A stretch of 64,000 nt of DNA, taken from the NCBI GenBank assembly GCA_933207985.1, contig OW240917.1, positions 124,955,829 through 125,019,828 of the forward strand. Direction: 5' to 3'. The position numbers and the translations under genes were made by a program. Below the pieces are notes generated by a model that ran no database searches, had not been told where the DNA came from, and saw only the letters and a program-made list of their open reading frames with translations. Source of the DNA: Pelobates cultripes. Lineage: Eukaryota > Chordata > Amphibia > Anura > Pelobatidae. Positions 28,301 through 42,769 of this stretch are shown here, piece by piece (within the stretch, counting starts at the first letter, position 1; each line of letters starts with the position of its first letter).

Positions 28301-31300
28301 TTCAGCAATCTTACGGCATCCCGATTCTTCTGAACTGCAGAATCTAGATGCCGATGCTGTCGTTCATTCATTGGATGAGAGTGTCAGCTAACCAGGCCCA
28401 GTCAGTGAATGCAACTGTGTGCATAAAAATATGCACAGACTTGGCATTATCCAGCCTGCAACTTTTGTTTCCGGCTGTTCAATAACGCCCCAATGACACT
28501 GCAGATAGTTAAACTTTATATGTGCAGTGTTTCATAGCAAAATACTGTACATGTGAACTCCAGATACCATGACTACTTCAAATCACCATTTAATGGAACA
28601 CAGTAGGAACATTGCTAGAGAGGGTTTTTTGTAGGTCTTGTTAATTGCGGTCCTAAAGTACCTCACTCTTACAAGAGTTTAAGTATATTGTTTTTCATGC
28701 TCAGTACATAAGATCTGACCTCTTAAGTTCACTCAAAAACCAAGTAGTCGATTTTCATCAATTTTTTTTTTTTTTTTTAACTTCAGATCTTTTACACGGT
28801 TTAGTGAGTTTGTTAAAACATTTCTGAAGTGCACTTTAGTTTTCTCATTTGATCCAAAACGTCATCTACAAATGCATATTTTTTTTTTTTAAAGTCAGCC
28901 ATCGAAGGCCATTTAATACCTTTGTGATATAGCTAAATAGAACTATCTTGAATACCAACAAGAATAAGACTTGTTGCTGTACATTTTGCTCTAAATCTTT
29001 GCATGCACTGCTTCTTTTAATTAACAGGGATTTTCTGATTTCCAGGTGGTCATACTGAACCTTTTATCTGAATTGTAAGGTTACATCTTTCTATGCCATT
29101 GGTGGCTGGATATCATCTTTAATGGCCCAACCTCATTGCCATGTTTATCACATCTAATTCCTTCATCGCTGGCTTAACAGGAATCCTACTATTCCAATGT
29201 TTAGCAATTTGGTTCACACTTACATGTCCTGTGTGCATTTTGTCCCTTGTAGCTGCATGTTTAAAAGGGGTGGTATAATATATGTATTGTTATGTTTGTT
29301 TGTTTTTTGTTTTGTTTTTGTTTTTTAAATAGTTCCCGGAGGAAGCAGATGGTGATCTTTTACCACATACAATCGATGGTCCATCCCATTACTCATCCAT
29401 TAGTGAAGGTTCACATTCTGTGTTCAGTTCCCCTAGAACCCCACAAGTCTTTTCACCAAGCATTCCCTTCCAGACTGAAGAGGGCAAGAGAGAAGACAGT
29501 TCCTCCTCATCCTCAGATGATTCAGAGAAGGAGGAAGAGCATGACAGGGAGAAGCTGTTTGTTTATCGGAAACCACAGTAAGTTCCACATCAAGTCACTT
29601 TGTAATCATCATAGTGACACCAATTTATTGCTTTACAAGAGTTCAAATTACACTGATATTTACTTTGGGTGAATCCTGTTTATTGTGTTTTGCGTCTTCC
29701 TTATTGTGTCAGTGTGTGAACACTAAATACACATGTATCGAGAATGGAATGACTTTGCAGCTCTGTTTTCCTCACTAATGTCTGTCAGTGTTCCTCAATG
29801 TTTTGATTTCTAAAGCAGCCACAGTGGTAAGAGACAGTCATTCAGAGAGCCACATTTACCACACTTCTCTGCAGAATACTTCCCAATATTCCCCCCTACC
29901 TTACTTACATCTGCTGCTCATATCCACGGAATCAAACAAGACATAAAAACAAAATGTTTAATGTTAGTACGTATAGGGCGTAGACAAAATGATCTAAATA
30001 ATATGTTAAACTAGAAAAGCTACAATTTCTGGGGAAATTGTGTGAAGTGTTCTTGCCTCCACCAGTAGTCTACAACTGGAGTGGGTGGAGTAACTGTTAT
30101 CATTTATATAGCACATTTAATTGCAACGTTGTTGCACAGTTACATTAAACCATACATTTATAAAAACATTAGCAGGTGTTCAAAAGGCCCTGTCTATGAC
30201 ATCACTTGCTGCTGCAGCTTGACACAGGTCAGAGTATTTTGGTGGTTGCCATCTTCAAACGGTCGTATTTTAAAAACTATAAATCCTACAGCGAAGAGCT
30301 TTATATTGTGAGAATCACAAGACCCAGACCTACATTTTGATGCATAGTATGTCTCTGAAGTATTAAAATGAAGGCACAGTCGCAGTTTAGAAATTGCACT
30401 TCAAATTTGAGCTTTGCAGAGTGAAGTTTCAATGAAAGTCAATGGACGGCGTTAGTTGCAAACAAATGATTATATTGTGAAAACTATCAGGACTATGGCT
30501 TAGCCGTTGACATGTTTAGTGGCAGCAGGGATAGCTGAACGTTTTGATATAAGATTTGTGTAGGTGGGCCTGAAAATAAGGGAGTGGTGGCAGTTTAGAA
30601 ATCATGTCCTGATTTTTCAGCTTTTGCCAGCTCCCACTCTAGCTTTGCCATTCATTCCTATGGGACAAATTGCGCCACAAGAACGACGATATTCCGTGAA
30701 CCATTCGGCGAAACGTTCCACAAAGTAATAGCAATCCGATCGGGAACAATCTGCACGCTTTTGGTAAATTTTGGTCTATGTAGTGTAAAAACTGTGGGAG
30801 GAGTTAGGGTGGCAAATTTTGCTATAATAATAATAATAACTAGAAAAGTTACAATTTCTGGGGAAATTGTGTGAAGTGTTCTTGCCTCCACCTGTAGTCT
30901 ACAACTGGAGTGGGCGGAGTAACTGTTATCATTTACATAGCACATTTAATTGCAACGTTGTTGCACAGTTACATTAAACCATACATTTATAAAAACATTA
31001 GCAGGTGTTCAAAAGGCCCTGTCTATGACATCACTTGCTGCTGCAGCTTGACACAGGTCAGAGTATTTTGGTGGTTGCCATCTTCAAACGGTCGTATCTT
31101 AAAAACTATAACTCCTACAGTGAAGAGCTTTATATTGTGATAATCACAAGACCCAGACCTACATTTTGATGCATAGTATGTCTCTGAAGTATTAAAATTG
31201 AAGGCACAGTCGCAGTTTAGAAATTGCACTTCAAATTTGAGCTTTGCAGAGTGAAGTTTCAATGAAAGTCAATGGACGGCGTTAGTTGCAAACAAATGAT

Positions 31301-34300
31301 TATATTGTGAAAACTATCAGACTACGGCTTAGCCGTTGACATGTTTAGTGGCAGCAGGGATAGCTGAACGTTTTGATATAAGATTTGTGTAGGTGGGCCT
31401 GAAAATAAGGGAGTGGTGGCAGTTTAGAAATCATGTCCTGATTTTTCAGCTTTTGCCAGCTCCCACTCTAGCTTTGCCATTCATTCCTATGGGACAAATT
31501 TCGCCACAAGAACGACGATATTCCGTGAACCATTCGGCGAAACGTTCCACAAAGTAATAGCAATCCGATCGGGAACAATCTGCACGTTTTGGTAAATTTT
31601 TGTCTATGTAGTGTAAAAACTGTGGGAGGAGTTAGGGTGGCAAATTTTGCTATAATAAGAATAAGAATAACTAGAAAAGCTACAATTTCTGGGGAAATTG
31701 TGTGAAGTGTTCTTGCCTCCACCAGTAGTCTACAACTGGAGTGGGCGGAGTAACTGTTATCATTTATGTAGCACATTTAATTGCAACGTTGTTGCACAGT
31801 TACATTAAACCATACATTTATAAAAACATTAGCAGGTGTTCAAAAGGCCCTGTCTATGACATCACTTGCTGCTGCAGCTTGACACAGGTCAGAGTATTTT
31901 GGCGGTTGCCATCTTCAAACGGTCGTATCTTAAAAACTATAACTCCTACAGTGAAGAGCTTTATATTGTGAGAATCACAAGACCCAGACCTACATTCTGA
32001 TGCATAGTATGTCTCTGAAGTATTAAAAATGAAGGCACAGTCGCAGTTTAGAAATTGCACTTCAAATTTGAGCTTTGTAGAGTGAAGTTTCACTGAATGT
32101 CAATGGACGGCGTTAGTTGCAAACAAATGATTATATTGTGAAAACTATCAGGACTATGGCTTAGCCGTTGACATGTTTAGTGGCAGCAGGGATAGCTGAA
32201 CGTTTTGATATAAGATTTGTGTAGGTGGGCCTGAAAATAAGGGAGTGGTGGCAGTTTAGAAATCATGTCCTGATTTTTCGGCTTTTGCCAGCTCCCACTC
32301 TAGCTTTGCCATTCATTCCTATGGGACAAATTTCACCACAAAAACGACGATATTCCGTGAACCATTCGGCGAAACGTTCCACAAAGTAATAGCAATCCGA
32401 TCGGGAACAATCTGCACGTTTTGGTAAATTTTGGTCTATGTAGTGTAAAAACTGTGGGAGGAGTTAGGGTGGCAAATTTTGCTATAATAATAATAATAAT
32501 AATATATATGTGAGATAACATTAAGTGGTCTTGCTATGCAAGAACACTTAATAATAATAATAATAATAATATATGTGAGATAACATTAAGTGGTCTTGCT
32601 ATGCAAGAACACTTAATATATATGTGAGATAACATTAAGTGGTCTTGCTATGCAAGAACACTTAATAATATATATGTGAGATAACATTAAGTGGTCTTGC
32701 TATGCAAGAACACTTAATAATATATATGTGAGATAACATTAAGTGGTCTTGCTATGCAAGAACACTTAATGAATACTCTGAGCAACCTAATCTCTACTCT
32801 GTCAGATTATGCTTTTTTAGCACATTTGTTTTTGTGTGTGTGTGTCATGTTTAGTCAAATACCATTTACAGTCCTTGCATGTCAGGGATAAAATAAATGT
32901 GGTTTTATGCGTAGTTCTTGACATGAATGTAATAGAAAGAATTGCACAATTCAGCTGTGTTTAGCTGTGTTCAGCTTCGTTTTGACTTAAATTGAATTCC
33001 TAACAATTCCCACTTCAGTGAATAGCCCTGCAAATGTTATATAAATATCTAGATATTATATTTAGATAACATCATATGGTTTATAATAGCCAATAAATTA
33101 TTCTGGGAGAGAGTGAATTAGTAATTGTTCATATTCCTGCAGACAGAGCACTCGTAAAAGATCTTCAGGTTTTGCCGCAGTCCACCAACTCTTCACGGAA
33201 CGCTGGCCCACCACACCATCAAACCGGAATGTGTCTAATGCAGCCACTGAACGGAACATAGACTTTGAGCTTGATATTAGAGTGGAAATTGATTCTGGGA
33301 AATGTGTTTTACACCCAACAACGCTTCAGCAAGAACATGACGATATTAGCTTAAGAAGGTATGGTGCATAATGTATCTTAAAAATATGCTGAAACAAAAT
33401 GTTTAATTTTTAAAGGAACACAATACAAACCTGTATTCTCCTCCCCCTACCCCACTCCTCCCAATATAGTAAAATCTTACCTTTATTCCAGTCTGCTGGT
33501 GCTGGCTCTGCCCCTGACCTGCCTCCTTGGCTGACATCATCAGTAGTGATGATCTCATCCAAACACAATGCTTTCCCACATGATGTGTCCTTTCTGATGA
33601 TCTCAGCCAAGTAGGTGGACCAGGGACAAAGCCAGTCAGCATTTCCTCATAGGAGATGCATTAAATCAATGTTCAGTGTCTCCATTCAGAGGAGGGAGAC
33701 ACTGAATGTCAGTCACACTGTGCAGCCTGCCCCTGGAAGCACCTCTAGTAACCATTTGAAGATTGGCCAGTGGAGGTATCCCTAGACTGTAATGTAAACA
33801 CCGCCTTTTCTCTGAAAAGACTATGTTTACTGCAAAAAGCCTGCAGGGACTGACTATACTCACCATAACAATGACCATATGCTGTTATTGTTCTGGTGAC
33901 TATAGTGTCCCTTTAAATTAATACTCTGAGCACCAAAACCACTACACAGCACTGTAGTGGTTATGGTGCCTGAGGTGTGCTGGCAGTATTCTACATTTAC
34001 TGTTTGTGAACAGTATGAATATGGTTTTAATTGACTTTGACTTGTCATTTCCATGAACAGGAGCTATGACCGGAGTTCTAGAAGTCTTGATCAAGATTCT
34101 CCTTCTAAAAAGAAAAAATTTCAAACTAACTATGCATCAACTACTCACTTACTAGCTGGAAAGAAAGTGCCATCATCACTGCAAACAAAACCAAGTGACT
34201 TGGAAACCACTGTTTTTTATATTCCTGGGGTTGATGTCAAGGTAAAAAAAACTTTTTTTTTAATCTATTTTTTTTTTTTTTTTAAGTATTAGAAATATTG

Positions 34301-37300
34301 TCTAATCAATTAAAAAGAACAGCCACTGTCAGGTAAATTTGGCAATAGTAAATAAAATGCATCATATAAATATTTGGTAAATTCTTTATCTAAGAATATG
34401 GAGGTTGAATATAGCTTTCCTAATATATAAAGCATACTCAACAGTGTTAGTTGTTGTTTGACCAAGCATTAGAATGATGATTTTTAAATGTTTGATCCCA
34501 GCATCTCATAAAATACTCTATACAGTAGGAAAGTAAGCACTCTGTGTTCCTTAAAGGGACATTCATCACTTCGAAACAATTGTCTCATTCAAAAGCCGGC
34601 CTTAAACAAGCCGGTAAATATATATATTTTTTTTTCATATTTGCCTGTTTTATGCTGTTCACACCCACTTCACGGGAGTACACTGATATAACCAATTAAT
34701 GTTCCCTAGGAATAGTAGAACATGCTTAAGGCATGATTTACCCATGTGCCGTTGCAAACATCACTTTGCTAGTGATGTATGTCCCTTTAAATAACTATGC
34801 TGGGTGCAGAAGCCTGAGTTTCCATCCTTGAAAACTCTTGGAAAATATTGTAAGAACTGGCCTTGTAAGGTTTCAGTTTTCTTCCATCTAGCAATTTTTC
34901 AAACATGCCAAGACTTTTCTCAAATTATAGAACTTATTTCAAGCCCAAATATACAGAGTGCGCTATATATTGTTTCAGTGCAAAATCAACCTTAAATAAG
35001 AATAAAAACAAAATAAATGAATAAGTAACTCCAAAAAAATAATTTGATACTATCTTGAAATGACAAACCAAAGTAGAATAACACCCTTAAATAACTTCTG
35101 GAATTAATCCAACATGTTTTCCTGTCACTATAGCTATGAAAGCACTATTTAGGTTCTGGCCCCCTTGTCAGGTAAGTGAAAGATGATTGTACTCTCCTTT
35201 TTCCAGCGCCGCACGTATCTCCTCACGGCTGGCTGAGATCATCAAAATTGATGCAAAACTGTATATAAACTCCATTTTATGATCGAAACAATGCTCTTAC
35301 CCCTTATAGAGAAATCAGTCATAGACATAGTGTGACTTAATTGAGGATGTTTTTCATTCAATACAGCTACACTACAACTCCAAAACTTTAAAGACGGAGT
35401 CGCCAAATGCCTCAAGAGGATCATCTTTGCCAAGAACCCTTTCTAAAGAGTCCAAGCTGTATGGTATGAAAGATACTGCCACATCTCCTATATATAGCTC
35501 TGTCCACAGCAAGACTAACACATTGCTACCTCCCCAGTCCCCACCTATCCCTTCAGGTACTTACTTTTCCTTCTATCATCTACTAATGCTCTCCCATTCT
35601 GCTTTGATTTCTTTAGATGCTTTTCACCTTTGACTCATTGTCAATAAGTAAATGCTTCTGTTTATTGATTAGAGAAATGGGATATATTTTAGTGTGAAGT
35701 ACCGTATATTCACATTATACATTTTCTAGATTACATGAACCAACATTTTGTGCTAAGAACTTTGGCTTGTGCATGATACATATTTGTGTCATGTATATAT
35801 TTAAATTTTGTTGGAATTTCAGTGAAGTCTGTTTGTTTTTATAACAAACTTTTTAATTCGAAGAACTCTAAAACTGGCATAAGAGCCAATCCTAGTGTCA
35901 CATACGCCTCAGTGCAATAATATTTTTGGTGTCCCAAGTGGGTGTGGCTATATCTTCAACTCCTCCCCTTCACAAACATAACACTTTTAACCACACCCAT
36001 TTCAAATGAAAAACACTCCGACTCTTTGGGCCCCCAAACTTCACCAGCTTGCATTTCACCCACTTCCTACAGTGCCAGCTTTGTGCCTAGCTTCCCAGTG
36101 CTAGCTTTGATCCCAGCTTCCTTGTTCCATCTCTTTCCCCATACAGCTACCCATAGCTATCTGTATCCAAAAATAGCTTATTAGTGCTATATTTGTGCCC
36201 AAATAACTTATCACTGGTAGATCCAGAAACTAATCTCAGGAGGGGCACTGATAGTGGTCTATAGTGGGGGTGTTTAATTGAAGTGTTAGGGGCTGTAGTG
36301 GGGAGGAAGGGACTGGAGCTGTAGCAGAGGGTATGGGTTGTAATTGGGGGATTAGAAAATATATTAGGGGGGTAGGGACTGTAGTAGTGGGGTTCCAAGC
36401 TTTAATTGGAAGGTGGCTGCAATTGGAGAAAGAGGCTGTAGTGTGTGGGATAGGGTCCGCAATTAGTAAATTAACAGAGAGGTTACTTTAGTGGGGGTGA
36501 TAGAGGCTTTAATTAAGGTGTTAGGGGTTGTAGTAGGTGGCTAAGAGCCGTAGTGGGGAGGTAGGGACTGTAGTAGGATGTTGGGGCTGTTATTATTCCT
36601 TCAATGCACCCTCCACATTTATTGCCCTTATTCATTTCCCCCGATTACATTTTCAGCCATTATCCCCAAATTAATCTCACCAGTAATAATGCTCCAATGC
36701 TTTTCTCCCAGCCATGTCCCATAATTCATCCCTCTCAGCCATACCCCCCAGTTCATCCCTCTCAGCCATACCCCCCAGTTCATCCCTCTCAGCCATACCC
36801 CCCCAGTTCATCCCTCTCAGCCATACCCCAGTTCATCCCTCTCGGCCATACCCCCAGTTCATTACCTCCCAGCCATATCCCCTCAGTTCATCCCTCCCAG
36901 CCATCCCCAGTTCATCCCTCCCAGCCTGGTTCCATCCCTCCCGACCATATCCTAGGTTCATCCCTCCCAGCCCTTGTCCCCACCCCGGTTCTTACTCCGA
37001 CCATACTCCCCAGTTCTTTTACTGCCAGGTGGCTTTACGTTTACCCTGCCAGCCATACTTCAGTTAAAACCATCCCAGCCATACTCACAGGTTCATCCAT
37101 CCCAGCCAGCTACCTTCCAGTTCATCCCTCAGCTAGCGCACAGTTCATCCCTCTCAGCCATACCCCCAGTTCATCCCACTCCCAGCCATCCCTCGGTTCA
37201 TTCCCTCCCAGCCATATCCCCCTAGTTCATCCCTCCCCAGCCATACCCACCCAGTTCACACCTCTGACCCATATCCCCCAGTTCACCCTCCCGTACTTGT

Positions 37301-40300
37301 CTTTGATTCACTTTCCCAGCCATACATCACCCCAATTCCACGCCCCTCCAGCCAAACATCCCCAGGTTTCACCCCTCCCAGCCATATCCCCAGGTTCATC
37401 CATCCCATTATCCACCCCAGTTCATCCATCCCAATATACCCCCAGTTCATCCTCTCAGCCATACCCCAGTTCATCCCTCTCAGCCATACCCTCCAGTTTC
37501 CTTCCCTCTCAGCCATACCCCCAGTTGATCCCTCCCAGCCATATCCCTCAGTTCATCCCTCCCAGCCATATCCCTAGTTTAAATGTCCCTCCCAGCCATA
37601 CCCCCAATTCACCCCTCCCCAGCCATATCCCCCAGTTCATCCCTCCCAGCCATATCCCCCAGTTCATCCGCCCAGCCATACCCTCCCCAGTTCACCCCAC
37701 CTGTGCCCAGCCCCCCAATTCACCCCTGCCAAATTCATTACTGCCCCAGTTCACCCCTGCCAGCATTGCCCCAGTTCACCTGCCAGCCATACCTCCCTAG
37801 TTCACCCCCTGCCAGCCAAAATATCCCCCTAATTATTGTTCATTTCTATGTAGCCTCATTTTCTCCACTAAATGACCTCAATCTATCCCCCTGATTAACA
37901 TATAGCTCCTTGTTCTTAATCTTCCCATCACACCCAATCATGCACATAACTTCTGACTTGTTCATCCCCTCCCCAGTAATTCCAAATCCATCTTGGATTT
38001 TTTTTTCTCTCCTTGCCCATGCCTCCTTCCTCCTTATCCTTAGTCATGGCCATTCATTAATGTTCCTTCCACTCCACCGTTATTCCCATTTCATTTTATT
38101 CTGCTCCCTAGTCATACCGTTCTGGCTCGTTCCTCATTTTTTTCAGACTTGCCTGTGTTGTACAGGCTAGGGGGCACTTTAAACAGAGGTGCAAGAGATC
38201 ATAGTGGAATATTAGCCACTTCTGTCTGCATGAGATGTGATGTGAGGTAAGAGTGGCATCTTCAGCTAATCGATACAGTAGCTGCCTTCTGACAAACACC
38301 TCAGCATGCCCGTGAAAAGTGTAAACAACCCACAAGGCCTCACACCATATGACAGCTGTATATATGACAGATATCACATAAGGGTGCCTTAAGTGTCTTA
38401 CGTCATTTTAATTTAATACTTCCTCTTAATCCGATGAATCTCCTTCTACGAAAGGCATCATTCTGTGACTGCGTGAACATGTAACTTATCAAATTGCTTA
38501 TTCCTTAAACATATAATAAACCTGTTTAGATTGACTTTATTCCTTCTGCATCTTAAGTGAAATACAAGTGTCATGGTTTTTAATATGTTAACTGAAAAGA
38601 TCCGATACTAAAGTTTTAAATTGAGAAGATTTGCACAAAATGTAGACACTGAAAGTTGAAAATAAGATTTTTCCATTTTTTTTTTTTGGATCAGTAGTAC
38701 TATGGACATGACAAAACAATTTGTATAAATGTTATGGTATATTCAATTTGCAGCCAAAGGAAAGGGAAGCGGCGTTAAGACTGCTAAATTGTATGCCTGG
38801 GTGGCTCTTCAGTCCCTTCCAGAAGAAATGGTTATCAGTCCGAACCTGCTGGACTTTCTAGAGAAAGCACTGGAAACCATTCCAATAACTCCTATGGAAA
38901 GGAATTATGCAGGTAGATGCCATTTTCCTCTCTCTACCTTAATCTTACCATTCTGCAATTCAAATAGTCATCATGTGATCAATAATTAACTTTTTGGAAC
39001 CCAGTGTTCACCACAATGGAATGTACCATAGACTTCAGGAATTACTCTAGTCCACCTAGGATCATCCAAAAATCCACCAGAAAAACTAAAAGTAGAACAA
39101 AATAGCGAAGGACAGCAGAGGACCACACACTACATAAATTCAGTACACACCACACACATTACATAAAACCAGCACACACCCCACACACATTACATAAAGC
39201 CAGCACAAACATAAACAGCCAGCATACAACGTACAGACACACATTACAGCCAGCCAATATACTGCACACACATTACACCCAGCCCACACAAACATAATAC
39301 TTAGTCACCACATACACACAATGGGGGAAGAATAGTTAACGAGACACCAATTTTTGCAAAGTAAGTCAGAATGGCAATGTTGACTTACAGTTGTGATTAT
39401 AGCTGAGTTGAAGAATTTTTCCAGATAAACTATTTTTCCATTTGTATTTAATTTGGGAGAACTGTCACTGTCCAGGTCTAAGCAGGTTCCCCAGTCTTAC
39501 TATTTTAAAATTATTTTGTGTCAAGGCAAGCAGATTGTCATGATCGACAAATAGATTGGATTACTGCTTTAGTCCCTTTGACAAGTAGATTTTTTTACAT
39601 TTCCACACCCTGGAAACTGGGTGACACCGCTAAAGAAGACAGACAATAGAAGTGAGAATTGAGAAGAAGGGTGGCATATGGAGAGATCACTAGGCAGTCA
39701 CAGCCAAAGAAGAGGGGCAGTGGAAGCAAGATTTTAAAGTGAAGGGTGGAACTGGGAAAGAATATTGGGTATACAGTAGAAGTGAGAATCGAAGGAAGGG
39801 AAGCTATATAGATGAATGTGGCTTTATCTATTAACACATTTTTCTAGAGTTTATGTATCCTTTGTTTAAGCCAGAGCAAAACAAAGGATTAACAAATTCA
39901 TAGCAAATGTAAACAATGTCTTGATTTTAAGGTTCATTCATATAATTTAGGGGTGGTCTTGCAACTTTTTTTTTTAAATAAGATAGTTTAGATGCCATGC
40001 TAATTCACTAACTTCTGAATTAATTAGCACATTTGAAAATAAATGGAGGCAAAAACATTATTGGCTATCACTTTTGATTTTCCTCAAAATAGCTCCAAAT
40101 TGGAATTTTTCCAAAACTGACCAAATAACCTAAAATACCTTCAAATTGCTTCTCTATCATACAAATTGTAATGTCCATAATAAATTCATAAGTATCCTAA
40201 GTCTTGTACTTTATTTAACATTTTCTGCGATAATAGTATTTTCTTAGTAGACACCAAATTGACCATAAAGGGATAGGACATGTGGTGCTATACACTGTAT

Positions 40301-42733
40301 GTGCCTACTATTTGCCCAGATTTTGGAATTCAAAAACTCACTTTAATTTCACACATTCTTGAACAGCAGTGAGCTCTCAGGATGAAGATATTGGACAGTT
40401 TGACCTGCAGGACCCACTAGAAGAGTCAACAACTTCGTTAGTTTCTTCATCAACATCAGCCTATTCTTCATTCCCTGTTGACGTGGTTGTGTATGTAAGA
40501 GTTCAGGTATGCCAGATTTGTGTACAAACATATTTGTAATAACATACTCTGTACTACCAATACATCTGATTACTACATTTTGTTTATGTTAGTAATTTGA
40601 GTAGAATTTTGAAAGCCAAGTAATTAGTATTGCTCATTTTGGATTTTTTTTTTTTTATTGATTTTTTTTAGCCCTCCCAGATCAAGTTCAGCTGCCTGCC
40701 TGTGTCGCGGGTTGAGTGTATGCTAAAGTTGCCCTCTCTGGATTTGGTATTCTCTTCCAACAGGAGTGAACTAGAAACCCTTGCTGGTGCACATCCCTCT
40801 GATTCTACTTCTGTTAATCTGTCAATGCCAAGTGGATCAAAAGCAAACTTAAACAAATCTGGAATGACAGGTACACAAGTGTTTTGTTTTTTTATGGCAC
40901 AGCTATGTTTTTGCCAGTAAATACAATAAGTGGTTCCCTATGATTGCCCCTCCTTCTGTCTTGAATTTCAGCATGCTTTATCTTATTTAACTAAAACAAC
41001 AAAATTATGTTAGCAGTCATTTCTCCTGTTGGTTTGCCCCAATTCACTTTACACATATCCTCTGTTTTCACCATTATCACATTTCTTTTGCAACAGTGAC
41101 TGCACCCCTTTAAAATTTCTAGTAAACCCTCATAATGTGCTATGTAAAGGTTGGTAAATATTTGTCTTGGTGCAGATGTTCATTAATCATGTTTAAAGGG
41201 ATACTAAAGTCATTAAAACAAGTTTAGCTTAATTAAGCAGTTTTTGTGTATAGCTCACTTTCAGTCTCATTGCTTAATTCTTTGCCATTTGGGAGTTAAA
41301 TCACTTTTATTTCTGTCCATGCAGCCCTAGCCACACCTCCCCTGGCTGTGACTCACATTATTTTATTATTTATATAGCACCAGCAAATTCTGTAGCGCTG
41401 TACACAGCCTGCATGAAACAGTTTTCTTTTTTATCAAATGTTAACTTACTTTAGACATTTTTATCTCCTGCTCTGTAAACTGAACATTATATGCTCACAT
41501 GAATCTCCTGTAGGGTCTGGATGACTATTAACAGTGCAGGAGAAATTATAATTTAAACAAAATTTAAATAAAGTAAGTTTAAACATTAGATATCTCTTTA
41601 CAGGAAGTGTTTGGAAAGGCTGTGTAAGTCACATGCAGGGAGATGTAAATGGATGCATAAACAAAGTGATTTAACTCCTGAAGGGCAGAGAAGTGAGCAG
41701 TGAGACTGCAGGGGCAGATCTTTGCATGAAAACTGCATTATTAAGCTAAAGTTGTTTCTGGTGCCTATTGTGGCACTTTAGTTATGTCAGAATAAAATGT
41801 GTCCTATTTGAAGTGCTAGCTCTATTATCTTTAATAACCATTGTCTACAAGATCACTTTTTTCTTTTCAACTTCCTAATGAGGAAGACTCCAATTTATTT
41901 AAAACATAGGTTATGGAGGCCAGACAACTGTAGCATAACTAATTATGTAGATTAATAGAATCTTTGAATTTTCAGGTTTACTAAAGCCATATGTAGACCC
42001 TACGAATCCCCAGTGGCTTGAAGCCCTCCAGCTGGACAACAACAATCATTTTGTGAAATGTAGTTACCTCCACTTTTGCAGAATTCATATATTTGTAGTT
42101 GTCTCTGCTACATCATATTGTATCTATAATGTTCACATCTGGAATATCCAAGTTTGCTGATATTGTGACTTTAGTGCAATAAACGTATACATATTTCTTG
42201 CAGGGCCTTCACCAGGACTCGGCAGCCCACTTGGAAGGACAAGGCACAGCAGTAGTCAGTCAGACCTAACCAGTTCTAGCAGCAACTCTTCAGGCCTTAG
42301 TTTTACTGCGTGCATGTCTGATTTCTCGTTGTATGTGTTTCACCCCTATGGAGCTGGGAAACAGAAATCTGCAGTCTCTGGTCTCACTCCTGGTTCAAGT
42401 GGCCTAGGTAGTTGCCCAATTCTAAATGTGGATATGGTAACATTATATATTGATTGTACAGTGCTGCTAAATATGTTGCTCTGGTGCATGGAAAATATAC
42501 AAAATATTGAAAAAGAGATGCACTCTGCGGTCTTTGTCAAGTTAAGTGATATTTTAATCCATATACAAGTTTACATACATCCAGTCGATGTTTCGACCCG
42601 TTTGGGTCTTCCTCAAGATCCAGGTCTTGAGGAAGACCCGAACAGGTCAAAACGTCGATCAGATGTATGCAAACTTGTATAAGGATTAAAATATCACTTC
42701 ACCTGACAAAGACCGCAGAGTGCATCTCTTTTT

Positions 42734-42769
<36 letters not shown>

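Noticed and set aside
30081..31971. The same 76-codon frame in three places
   Set aside because: The copies are almost identical DNA repeats. There is no excess of silent changes that I can see and no recognisable domain.
32503..32770. CRISPR-like array of palindromic repeats
   Set aside because: The spacers are TA/ATA low complexity rather than unique, the genome is vertebrate, and no cas genes exist.
36604..37800. 398-codon open frame rich in Pro/Ser/His
   Set aside because: It is produced entirely by a C-rich minisatellite whose unit lacks stop codons. Neighbouring frames are equally open, and there is no splice or promoter evidence.
42408..42682. Continuation of BLTP1 exon 24 reading frame past its donor
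   Set aside because: It runs into a foldback repeat and a (TA)n tract. The GTAGTT donor and the in-frame exon 25 explain the gene.
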